Shown here piece by piece: positions 1 through 5,961 of a DNA stretch of 9,570 nucleotides. The DNA comes from an uncultured Prevotella sp. (GTDB taxonomy: Bacteria; Bacteroidota; Bacteroidia; Bacteroidales; Bacteroidaceae). The stretch's first letter is position 1. Each line of letters opens with the position of its first letter. The notes below the pieces were generated by a model. It made no database searches, was not told the origin of the DNA, and saw only the letters and a list, made by a program, of their open reading frames with translations. A program made the position numbers and the translations under genes. Location of the stretch: assembly GCA_934230685.1 (NCBI GenBank), contig CAKQFF010000066.1, positions 1 through 9,570 on the forward strand, given 5' to 3'.

Positions 1-42
1 GATAGCTGCGATAGCTACGAACATTAAAACTAATTTCTTCAT
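1..42 (-). CDS. N-terminus of an exported protein (partial)
   Basis: Reading the minus strand from an ATG at 42-40 gives MKKLVLMFVAIAAI, open to the window edge. This is the start of a classical signal peptide: two lysines followed by an uninterrupted hydrophobic stretch. The mature protein lies outside the window, so its function cannot be told, and it could be a lipoprotein or a periplasmic protein. A good minus-strand promoter (94-122) sits about 50 bases upstream, which supports a real start. The gene is divergent from mtaB. Confidence 0.7.
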   Translation of the reverse strand, partial: MKKLVLMFVAIAAI

Positions 43-93
43 TTTCTTTGCTTTTTAAATCTGTAAAACAATCATTTGTTTATTAAAACACTG

Positions 94-122
94 CAAAGGT
101 ATATATTTTTTTGATACGGCAA
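94..122 (-). promoter_or_regulatory. Bacteroidetes-type promoter for the left-edge exported protein
   Basis: On the minus strand the -7 box TACCTTTG (94-101) matches TAnnTTTG exactly. A TTG (120-122) lies 18 bp upstream, one base short of the usual 19-21 spacing. The predicted transcript would start near 87 and carry a leader of about 45 nt before the ATG at 42. Confidence 0.6.
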
Positions 123-324
123 TAATGTTTTAGGGATTTTTTTTTGACTTTTTTGTAACCCATTTAGAAAGTATTGATATTCAATAGATTATAGACTGTA
201 AACAAATGTTAATCTTTTGAACGTATCTTTCATACAGTGAAAAAACGTTGTTTTTAGTCTTTGTTGTGTGCGTACAAAACATTTAGATTTATGGTTCTGC
301 AGGGGCTTTTAGTTAGGTGATACA
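123..324. other. AT-rich gene-free spacer between divergent promoters
   Basis: About 200 bases of AT-rich DNA between the minus-strand promoter at 94-122 and the plus-strand promoter at 325-355. I see no open frame, RNA gene or repeat of note. A short AT hairpin around 241-257 (AAAAAC/GTTTTT arms) is the only local symmetry and is weak. Regulatory sites may exist but none is recognisable. Confidence 0.5.
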
Positions 325-355
325 TTGATTTTGTCGTATAAATTCTGTAACTTTG
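325..355 (+). promoter_or_regulatory. Promoter of mtaB
   Basis: The -33 TTG is at 325-327 and the -7 box TAACTTTG at 348-355, separated by exactly 20 bp. This is the canonical Bacteroides arrangement. Transcription is expected to begin near 362, giving a leader of about 73 nt before mtaB. Confidence 0.7.
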
Positions 356-434
356 CATATTCCTTCTTCTTAACAAGAAAAGAAGCAATGGCAAAGTAAA
401 GCAAGAAAACCAATTATACATATATATATATAAG
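356..434 (+). promoter_or_regulatory. mtaB leader with hairpin, minimal ORF and TA run
   Basis: The predicted 5' untranslated region holds three things. A pyrimidine/purine hairpin lies at about 365-386 (CTTCTTCTT against AAGAAAAGAAG, with a small bulge and a 3-nt loop). A three-codon ORF, ATG GCA AAG TAA, lies at 388-399. An alternating TA run at 420-432 ends just before the mtaB ATG. There is no Shine-Dalgarno sequence, as is usual in Bacteroidetes. Whether the hairpin or tiny ORF has any regulatory role is unknown. Confidence 0.35.
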
Positions 435-1802
435 ATGATAAATTCTTCAGTATTTCAAAATAAGAAGGCAGCCTACTACACTCTCGGCTGCAAGCTCAAC
501 TTCTCTGAGACCTCAACATTCGGACAAATGCTTGCCGAACTTGGTGTGACTGCAGCCCAGGAAGGCGAGAAGGCAGACTTATGTCTTATAAACACATGCT
601 CCGTAACAGAGGTGGCAGACCATAAGTGCCGACAGGCTATCCACCGTATGGTGCGCCAGAATCCCGGCGCTTTTGTGGCTGTTACAGGATGCTATGCACA
701 GTTGGAGTCGGAATCTGTGAGCAAGATAGATGGTGTAGATCTTGTGCTTGGCTCTAATGAAAAGGCCGACCTTGTACAGTTTCTCAGTGACGCTTGGACA
801 GCCAAGGAGTCGGAGAAAGAAGGGCAGGCAGATGCCGAGCAAGACTCACTCCATCGTTTCTATTCGGTGAAGACAAAGAATATTAAGTCGTTTGCTCCAT
901 CATGCTCGCGTGGCAACCGCACAAGATATTTCCTTAAGGTGCAGGACGGATGCGACTACTATTGCACCTATTGCACCATACCTTATGCTCGTGGCAATTC
1001 GCGCAACCCTACTATAGCCTCGCTTGTGGCACAGGCAGAGCAGGCTGCGCGGGACGGTGGCAAGGAAATAGTGCTTACTGGAGTCAATATAGGCGACTTC
1101 GGCAAGACTACTGGCGAGAGTTTTCTCGACCTTGTAAAGGCTCTCGACAAGGTGGAGGGTATTGAGCGTTATCGCATTAGCAGCATGGAGCCTGATCTGT
1201 TGAGTGACGAGCTTATCGACTATTGTGCCCAGAGTCGTGCGTTCATGCCTCATTTTCATGTGCCGTTGCAGAGTGGCAGCGACGAGGTGCTTAGGCTTAT
1301 GCACCGCCGCTACGACAAGGCTCTCTTTGCACACAAGATACAGTTGATAAAGGAACGCATGCCTGATGCCTTTATTGGTGTTGACGTGATGGTTGGATGC
1401 CGTGGCGAGACTCCTGAGTGTTTCGAGGAATGCTATGATTTCCTTAATGGTGTGGATGTCACTCAGCTTCATGTGTTCCCCTACAGCGAGCGTCCTGGCA
1501 CTGTGGCTTTGCGCATACCTTATGTGGTGAGCGATGCCGACAAGAAAGAGCGCAGCAAGCGTCTGCTCGATATGAGCGAAAGCAAGCGTATTGATTTCTA
1601 TGCAAAGTATATTGGCACAGAGCAGGAGGTTCTCTTTGAGAAGGCTTCGCGTGGACGTGCCATGCATGGTTTTACAAAGAACTATGTGCGTGTGGAATTA
1701 TCGCCCCGTGATGCACGTGAGGAATACGACAATCAACTTATTCGTGTGCGTCTCGGAGACTTCAACCACGACAAGTCGGCACTTAAGGCGGAGATTGTTT
1801 AA
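435..1802 (+). CDS. mtaB: tRNA t6A37 methylthiotransferase MtaB
   Basis: Radical-SAM enzyme that converts t6A37 to ms2t6A37 in tRNAs reading A-starting codons; cytosolic, with two 4Fe-4S clusters. The 455 residues show the full family order. The N-terminal UPF0004 domain carries its three cluster cysteines: C19 in LGCKLNFSET, C55 in INTCSVTE and C86 in TGCYAQ. The radical-SAM CxxxCxxC motif follows (C173, C177, C180 in QDGCDYYCTYC), then the central TIM-barrel section (GVNIGDFG, HVPLQSGSDEVL) and a C-terminal TRAM-like segment (about 395-455). The LGCKLNFSET start rather than LGCKVNQYET is the Bacteroidetes form and separates it from MiaB and RimO. The ATG at 435 places the first motif at the normal distance. 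The glycosyltransferase gene follows after 35 bp and is probably cotranscribed from the 325-355 promoter. Confidence 0.93.
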   Translation: MINSSVFQNKKAAYYTLGCKLNFSETSTFGQMLAELGVTAAQEGEKADLCLINTCSVTEVADHKCRQAIHRMVRQNPGAFVAVTGCYAQLESESVSKIDGVDLVLGSNEKADLVQFLSDAWTAKESEKEGQADAEQDSLHRFYSVKTKNIKSFAPSCSRGNRTRYFLKVQDGCDYYCTYCTIPYARGNSRNPTIASLVAQAEQAARDGGKEIVLTGVNIGDFGKTTGESFLDLVKALDKVEGIERYRISSMEPDLLSDELIDYCAQSRAFMPHFHVPLQSGSDEVLRLMHRRYDKALFAHKIQLIKERMPDAFIGVDVMVGCRGETPECFEECYDFLNGVDVTQLHVFPYSERPGTVALRIPYVVSDADKKERSKRLLDMSESKRIDFYAKYIGTEQEVLFEKASRGRAMHGFTKNYVRVELSPRDAREEYDNQLIRVRLGDFNHDKSALKAEIV

Positions 1803-1837
1803 GTGAAGAGTGAAGAACAAAGGGTGAAAAACGAAAG

Positions 1838-2875
1838 ATGATGAAGAAAGTAGCAATAGTAATACTCAACTGGAACGGTGCGTCTATGATGCGCCGTTTC
1901 CTGCCGTCTGTGATAGGGCATTCGGCTGATGTGGCAGACATAGTGGTTGCTGATAATGCTTCTACCGATGATTCGTTGGCGTTGCTCCGTGATGAGTTTC
2001 CTTCGGTTAGAACCATAGTGCTTGACAAGAACTATGGCTTTGCCGGTGGATATAACCGTGCTTTGGAGCAGGTGGATAATGACTATTATATGTTGTTGAA
2101 CAGCGATGTGGAAGTCACTGAAGGTTGGATGGACACATTGCTGGAGTTTATGGATTCTCATGAAGATGTGGCTGCTTGTCAGCCTAAGTTGCGTGCCGAA
2201 CATTCCCGTGCTATGTTTGAGTATGCTGGTGCAAGCGGTGGTTTTCTCGACCGCTATGGCTATCCTTTTTGCCGTGGCAGAATATTTGATACAGTAGAGG
2301 AGGACAAAGGTCAGTATGATGATGCTTGCCAGGTGCTTTGGGCTACGGGTGCCGCATTGATGATTCGCCGTGAGGACTATTGGCGGGTTGATGGTCTCGA
2401 CGCACGCTTCTTTGCTCACAATGAGGAGATAGACCTTTGCTGGCGATTGTGCAATCTTGGCAGAAAGATATATTGTGTGCCGCAGAGTGTAGTGTATCAT
2501 GTGGGAGGCGGAACTTTGCCCAAGGGTAATCCAATGAAGACATACCTTAATTTCCGCAACAATCTGACGATGCTCTATAAGAACCTGCCCGAAAATGAAC
2601 TGCGTCATGTGATGCGTGTTAGGTTCTGGCTTGATTATGTAGCCGCATTCAAATCGTTGTTGCTCGACCGCAATTTGGGCGAGTTTAAGGCTGTAGTGCG
2701 TGGTCGCAAGGCCTTTAGTGCGTGGCGTAAGGACTTTGAGGGCGACCGTCATAAGATACAGGCGTCGCGTGTAGTTGGCAACGATCCTATGCGGAAACCA
2801 TATAGTTTGTTGTGGCAATATTATGTTCGTGGAGTCAGAAAGTATGTATTTTTGCTATTTTTAATTGTTTGGTAG
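1838..2875 (+). CDS. GT2 family glycosyltransferase (rhamnosyltransferase-like)
   Basis: Predicted inverting nucleotide-sugar transferase of family GT2 (the WbbL/COG1216 group), which adds a sugar to a cell-surface polysaccharide or lipid-linked glycan on the cytoplasmic face of the membrane. Over 345 residues it has the opening VAIVILNWNG (5-14), a nucleotide-binding VADNAST (37-43), the NSD acidic motif in LLNSDVEV (86-93, metal/donor binding), WATGAALMIRR (168-178), and the acceptor-side FFAHNEEIDLCWR (191-203) that usually supplies the catalytic base. VYHVGGGT (219-226) is typical of this subfamily. The C-terminus is hydrophobic (about 334-345) and may touch the membrane. Two adjacent ATGs (1838, 1841) are possible starts. 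The sugar and acceptor cannot be told from sequence, and no polysaccharide cluster surrounds it. It probably shares the mtaB transcript. Confidence 0.88.
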   Translation: MMKKVAIVILNWNGASMMRRFLPSVIGHSADVADIVVADNASTDDSLALLRDEFPSVRTIVLDKNYGFAGGYNRALEQVDNDYYMLLNSDVEVTEGWMDTLLEFMDSHEDVAACQPKLRAEHSRAMFEYAGASGGFLDRYGYPFCRGRIFDTVEEDKGQYDDACQVLWATGAALMIRREDYWRVDGLDARFFAHNEEIDLCWRLCNLGRKIYCVPQSVVYHVGGGTLPKGNPMKTYLNFRNNLTMLYKNLPENELRHVMRVRFWLDYVAAFKSLLLDRNLGEFKAVVRGRKAFSAWRKDFEGDRHKIQASRVVGNDPMRKPYSLLWQYYVRGVRKYVFLLFLIVW

Positions 2876-2915
2876 CTTAATTAGTATTGTCGTTTAATTT
2901 TTTTAGCTGAAATTC

Positions 2916-2946
2916 TTGCTGTTTAAAAACTTTTTTAGTATTTTTG
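2916..2946 (+). promoter_or_regulatory. Promoter of the GldB-like lipoprotein gene
   Basis: The -33 TTG is at 2916-2918 and the -7 TATTTTTG at 2939-2946, with 20 bp between them, matching the Bacteroides consensus. Transcription should start near 2953, leaving a leader of about 43 nt before the preferred GTG at 2996. No convincing terminator separates it from the glycosyltransferase gene, so read-through is also possible. Confidence 0.65.
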
Positions 2947-2995
2947 CAACAGTTAAAACGCATGTCCATAAGCATGCAAATAATAATTGCCTATT

Positions 2996-3787
2996 GTGAG
3001 AAAGTTATATATTATAATAATGACAATCGTTCTGTTAGTTTCAACTGCATGTGAGTTGAAGCTTAAGCAGTATGGTGAGGACAGTCAGTCGTCGCTTGTA
3101 GAAGTGCAACGATACGACCGTCTGCAAAGTCGTTATCTCACCACGGGGGATTTCTCGGCTTTACAACAGATGAACATAGAGTTTCCTATGGAGACACGCA
3201 CCTTGATTGAGGATGTGTTGCGCATAGGCGATGTGAATGATCCCGAAATCAACAGCAAGTTTCTTAATTTCTACCAAGACACTATTTTGCAGTCGCTTAT
3301 TGCTGATGCCGAGTTGCAGTATGCAAGTATGACTGACATCAACAAGCAGTTCAGCGACGCTTTCAAGAAATTGCAAAAGATGTGTCCCTCGATGAAGCTC
3401 CCTGTTGTATATTCACAGATTGGAGCGCTCGATCAAAGTGTGATAATAGGCAACAACTCCATAGGTATCTCGCTCGACAAATATCTCGGCAATGACTATC
3501 CGCTTTACCATCGTTTCTATTCGGAAGAACAGCGACGGCTTATGACACGCGAGTATATTGTGCCCGATTGCATGAGTTTCTACATACTCAGTATGTATCC
3601 ACTTAAGAATCATGAGAGTCGCACTCAGTATGAGCGCGACCTGCATATGGGCAAGATAATGTGGGCTGTCAACAAGTTGCTTGGTAGGAAAATATTCAAC
3701 ACAAAGTTCACTGCTATTGTTGACAACTATGCTAAGAAGAATTCAAAAATGAGTGTCATGGACATTCTTGAATCAGACAAATTTTGA
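2996..3787 (+). CDS. GldB-like lipoprotein
   Basis: Probable outer- or inner-membrane lipoprotein of about 263 residues. The frame opens after a stop at 2984-2986 and offers TTG (2987) and GTG (2996). GTG gives the better signal peptide, with RK directly followed by a hydrophobic run (L4-V15) and a lipobox-like VSTAC with C19 as the lipidated cysteine. The body resembles the gliding-motility lipoprotein GldB family: an early RYDRLQSRYLTTGD (39-52), and the segment IGNNSIGISLDKYLGNDYPLY (split here as IGNNSIGISL, 151-160, and DKYLGNDYPLY, 161-171), which matches the 'IGLDMFLG..YP.Y' hallmark as I remember it. No HExxH is present, so it is not a working member of the related zinc-peptidase group. 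GldB homologues also occur in non-gliding Bacteroidales, where their role is unknown. It has its own promoter and a long 3' region before the terminator at 3927. Confidence 0.62.
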   Translation: MRKLYIIIMTIVLLVSTACELKLKQYGEDSQSSLVEVQRYDRLQSRYLTTGDFSALQQMNIEFPMETRTLIEDVLRIGDVNDPEINSKFLNFYQDTILQSLIADAELQYASMTDINKQFSDAFKKLQKMCPSMKLPVVYSQIGALDQSVIIGNNSIGISLDKYLGNDYPLYHRFYSEEQRRLMTREYIVPDCMSFYILSMYPLKNHESRTQYERDLHMGKIMWAVNKLLGRKIFNTKFTAIVDNYAKKNSKMSVMDILESDKF

Positions 3788-3790
3788 TAT

Positions 3791-3915
3791 TAATAGTCTT
3801 TTTCTTTAAATAATGCTTTATAGCATATAAAAAGATTTGCATATTGTTCAGGAAAAAGCTACCTTTGTGACGTTATCCTGAATACAATCTTTTTACCTTA
3901 AGAAAGAGACTAATA
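3791..3915. repeat. MITE-like nested inverted-repeat element (candidate)
   Basis: Imperfect terminal inverted repeats, GTCTTTTTCTTTAA (3796-3809) and TTAAGAAAGAGAC (3898-3910), are bordered on both sides by the direct repeat TAATA (3791-3795 and 3911-3915). Inside are further symmetric arms: a hairpin at 3813-3826 (ATGCT, loop TTAT, AGCAT), a perfect 10-bp pair at 3828-3837/3886-3895, and a perfect 7-bp pair at 3847-3853/3876-3882. The whole 115-bp unit could fold into one branched structure. Flanking repeat plus terminal inverted repeats is MITE architecture; the same pattern could be a structured RNA. No second copy is in this window, and AT-rich sequence makes short repeats cheap. Confidence 0.4.
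3836..3867 (+). promoter_or_regulatory. Orphan promoter downstream of the GldB-like gene
   Basis: TTTG at 3836-3839 and TACCTTTG at 3860-3867 are separated by 20 bp, a full match to the Bacteroides promoter pattern. No plus-strand gene follows: the next feature is the hairpin terminator at 3927-3958, and then the minus-strand phosphatase gene. The only evident product would be a short RNA beginning near 3874. Confidence 0.5.
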
Positions 3916-3960
3916 CCTATTGATAAAAATGCCGGACTCTGAGAAGAGTCCGGCATTTGC
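3874..3960 (+). ncRNA. Candidate small RNA between promoter and terminator
   Basis: A consensus promoter (3836-3867) and a strong intrinsic terminator (3927-3958) would define a transcript of roughly 85-90 nt with no credible ORF. Its first 50 nt are mostly single-stranded and contain the pairing partners of the upstream inverted repeats; its 3' end is the 14-bp hairpin. It matches no RNA family I recognise. The start site is inferred from the -7 box, so the 5' end is approximate. The alternative is that this is merely the 3' untranslated region of the lipoprotein gene. Confidence 0.35.
3927..3958. terminator. Convergent (bidirectional) terminator
   Basis: Perfect 14-bp stem, AAATGCCGGACTCT against AGAGTCCGGCATTT, with a GAGA tetraloop at 3941-3944. 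It lies between the plus-strand lipoprotein/sRNA unit and the minus-strand phosphatase gene, 24 bp beyond the latter's stop codon. The A/T ends give a short U tract in either direction. Confidence 0.85.
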
Positions 3961-3981
3961 CATTTTAGAGGGAAACGTTCT

Positions 3982-4620
3982 TTATTGTTGAAGTATTTCT
4001 TGTGGGGTGGCTACCAATGTGGTGGCTCCATGTTCAATGAGGAAATCTTTATCGCGGAATCCCCATAGCACACTAATACAAGGCATTCCTGCATTGCGAG
4101 CTGTGTCTATGTCCACATCACTGTCGCCTATGTATACAGCTCCTTCGGCAGTGGCATTGAGTTGGCGCAATGCTTCTATCACAGTGTCGGGTGCAGGTTT
4201 CTTGCGTATGTCCTCACGTTCACCGATGGCAACCGTTACAAGGTCGCCAAAGAAGTGGCGGCATAACTCCTGTGTGGCAGCATAGAACTTGTTGCTTACC
4301 ACAGCCACTTTCTTTCCTCTTCTCTGTAATTCCTCGAGCATCGGCATGACTCCTTCGTAAGGGCAGGTGGTGTCAAGATTGTGTTTCATGTAATGTTGGC
4401 GGAAGTCGGCAAGAGTCTTGTCGAACAATGGATTCTGCAAACCGTCAGGTGTGGCACGTTCCATAAGTTTCTTCACACCATTGCCTACAAATCTTCTCAC
4501 CTCGTCTAATGTGCGTTCAGGCATACCGTTAGTGCGCAAGGCATAGTTGCAGCTTGCAGCCAGATCGGCAAGCGTAGAGAGCAGCGTGCCGTCCAAGTCA
4601 AAAATATAAGTGTTGTACAT
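3982..4620 (-). CDS. HAD-superfamily phosphatase, Gph (phosphoglycolate phosphatase)-like
   Basis: Cytosolic Mg2+-dependent phosphohydrolase of 212 residues, the usual Gph size. Motif I is FDLDGTLL (7-14) with nucleophile D8 and acid/base D10. Motif II is VVSNK (107-111) with S109. Motif III lies in IRKKPAPD (138-145) with the lysine K141 or K140. Motif IV is GDSDVDID (165-172) with metal ligands D166 and D170. An alpha-helical cap lies between about 15 and 85, as in subfamily IA. Phosphoglycolate is the likeliest substrate by family, but Gph, PpaX-type pyrophosphatases and sugar-phosphate phosphatases cannot be separated reliably by sequence. The gene is divergent from mltG, with no functional link evident. 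The ATG at 4620 lies one residue before the usual start of motif I context, and AAAGG four bases upstream may be a weak ribosome binding site. Confidence 0.88.
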   Translation of the reverse strand: MYNTYIFDLDGTLLSTLADLAASCNYALRTNGMPERTLDEVRRFVGNGVKKLMERATPDGLQNPLFDKTLADFRQHYMKHNLDTTCPYEGVMPMLEELQRRGKKVAVVSNKFYAATQELCRHFFGDLVTVAIGEREDIRKKPAPDTVIEALRQLNATAEGAVYIGDSDVDIDTARNAGMPCISVLWGFRDKDFLIEHGATTLVATPQEILQQ

Positions 4621-4674
4621 AACCTTTATATATTATATATAATGTATCCTTAATACAATTGTGTAATTGCGGTG

Positions 4675-4682
4675 CGAAGTTA
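4675..4682 (-). promoter_or_regulatory. Possible -7 box for the HAD phosphatase gene
   Basis: On the minus strand TAACTTCG (4675-4682) differs from TAnnTTTG at one base and would start a transcript near 4668, with a leader of about 48 nt. No TTG lies at the expected -33 distance. It is the weakest promoter call in the window. Confidence 0.3.
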
Positions 4683-4723
4683 CGGATATTAATGAGAATA
4701 CGTATAAAAAAAATAAATAAATT

Positions 4724-4753
4724 TTGCTGTCTATCGCAATTCGGTTATCTTTG
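4724..4753 (+). promoter_or_regulatory. Promoter of mltG
   Basis: TTG at 4724-4726 and TATCTTTG at 4746-4753 are separated by 19 bp. The predicted start near 4760 lies downstream of the first in-frame ATG at 4659, so it fixes the real mltG start at the ATG at 4785, with a leader of about 25 nt. Confidence 0.7.
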
Positions 4754-4784
4754 CAACCAAAAAAGAGAAAATACCATACACGTT

Positions 4785-5831
4785 ATGAAAAAGAAACCAA
4801 AGCGTAGATTCCTCATTACGGCAGGCGCATGCCTGGCTGTGGTAGCCGCAGCTGTCTACTATTATTTTTTCGCCTCCATGCTGAGTGGCTCAAAGACAAT
4901 GTATGTATACATTGACAAGGATGATACTATCGACTCAGTGTCTGTAAAATTATCAGCAGTGTCGAAAGCCAGCGCTATGACAGGCTTCAATACTCTTGTG
5001 CATTTCAGCAAATATGCTGACAATATACGTACAGGACGTTATGCCATTGAGTCTGGTGACGGTGCGTTTATAGTGTTCCGTCATTTGAAGAACGGATTGC
5101 AGAGTCCGGTGAACCTTGTTGTACTTTCTGTTCGCACCATTGATCGTCTTGCAGCAGAACTGTCAAAACGTCTTATGGTTGACAGTGCTGAGATATACAA
5201 TGCGCTTGCTGATGAGGCTACGTGTCGTAAATATGGTTATGACACTACAACCATTGCTGCAATGTTCATCCCCAACACCTATGATATCTATTGGAATGTG
5301 AGTGTAGACAAGTTGCTCGACCGTATGAAGAAGGAGTGTGGCAATTTTTGGAATCAAGACCGTATGGCTAAGGCTAAGTCATTAAAGCTCTCGCCTGTAG
5401 AGGTAAGTACTTTGGCAAGCATCATTGACGAGGAAACAGCCAATAATGGCGAGAAGCCAATGGTGGCAGGAATGTATTACAATCGACTTATGTTGCGTGA
5501 TGCCGAATATCCAGGCGGAATGCCATTACAGGCCGACCCTACGATTAAGTTTGCTTGGAAACGTTTCGACTTGAAGCGTATATACAACAATCTGCTTCAT
5601 GTCAACAGTCCTTATAACACCTATGTCAATCCAGGACTTCCGCCAGGACCAATACGCATACCATCAATAGCTGGTATTGACGCTGTGCTTAATCTTGTGC
5701 ATCATGATTATCTGTATATGTGTGCCAAGGAGGATTTCAGTGGTACTCATAATTTTGCACGCAACTATAACGAACACCTGCAGAATGCACGTAGATATAG
5801 TCAGGCTTTAAACCAAAGAGGAATTAAATAA
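4785..5831 (+). CDS. mltG: Endolytic murein transglycosylase MltG
   Basis: Inner-membrane lytic transglycosylase that cuts nascent peptidoglycan glycan strands and helps set their length. The 348 residues begin with a basic stretch (KKKPKRR) and one transmembrane helix (about 9-30), so the catalytic domain is periplasmic. A LysM-like region comes first (about 38-110). The YceG domain follows, with TLASIIDEETAN (209-220) holding the invariant glutamate E217, then VAGMYYNRL (227-235), LQADPTIKFA (248-257), and SPYNTY...GLPPGPI (275-290). Length is typical. The frame is open from 4659, which would add 42 residues, but those are low-complexity, unlike the family, and overlap the promoter, so the ATG at 4785 is preferred. 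It is monocistronic, ending in a hairpin at 5877-5911. Confidence 0.93.
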   Translation: MKKKPKRRFLITAGACLAVVAAAVYYYFFASMLSGSKTMYVYIDKDDTIDSVSVKLSAVSKASAMTGFNTLVHFSKYADNIRTGRYAIESGDGAFIVFRHLKNGLQSPVNLVVLSVRTIDRLAAELSKRLMVDSAEIYNALADEATCRKYGYDTTTIAAMFIPNTYDIYWNVSVDKLLDRMKKECGNFWNQDRMAKAKSLKLSPVEVSTLASIIDEETANNGEKPMVAGMYYNRLMLRDAEYPGGMPLQADPTIKFAWKRFDLKRIYNNLLHVNSPYNTYVNPGLPPGPIRIPSIAGIDAVLNLVHHDYLYMCAKEDFSGTHNFARNYNEHLQNARRYSQALNQRGIK

Positions 5832-5876
5832 AGTTCTTCAGAAAGAAGTTACTATGTAGCAAATTGCATATTTACA

Positions 5877-5911
5877 ATAAGAGGTCGAGCAGAAGAAGCT
5901 CGACCTCTTAT
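5877..5911. terminator. Convergent terminator between mltG and the glycosidase-like gene
   Basis: Perfect 14-bp stem, ATAAGAGGTCGAGC against GCTCGACCTCTTAT, with a 7-nt loop AGAAGAA. It sits 45 bp past the mltG stop and 50 bp past the stop of the minus-strand gene. No good U tract follows on either strand, which is common for Bacteroidetes terminators. Confidence 0.75.
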
Positions 5912-5961
5912 CGTAATATATCAGTAGATAATTCTTAATATTGGAAAATCCCAATGTTTTC

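Noticed and set aside
420..432. TA dinucleotide run before mtaB as a phase-variable repeat
   Set aside because: Only about six units, in an AT-rich region with similar stretches elsewhere (4625-4644). Too short to claim slippage-based switching.
900..1667. 255-codon open frame antisense to mtaB
   Set aside because: Shadow of a strongly conserved radical-SAM gene; no motif, no promoter and no ribosome-entry context of its own.
1799..2818. 339-codon open frame antisense to the glycosyltransferase
   Set aside because: It mirrors the sense gene for almost its whole length, has no recognisable domain, and its composition (many His, Ile, Thr) is what reverse-complemented coding sequence gives. 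The sense frame has clear GT2 motifs.
2876..2915. Terminator after the glycosyltransferase gene
   Set aside because: AGCT-containing arms can be paired only weakly with mismatches; no stable GC stem is present, so no terminator is called.
3929..3991. 20-codon ORF starting ATGCCGGAC inside the terminator
   Set aside because: It runs through both arms of the hairpin and into the antisense of the phosphatase gene; its reading is dictated by the palindrome, with no start signal.
4659..4784. 42-residue N-terminal extension of MltG
   Set aside because: It would start upstream of the best promoter (4724-4753), and puts a basic, Cys-rich non-family stretch before a normal membrane anchor. The ATG at 4785 fits MltG.
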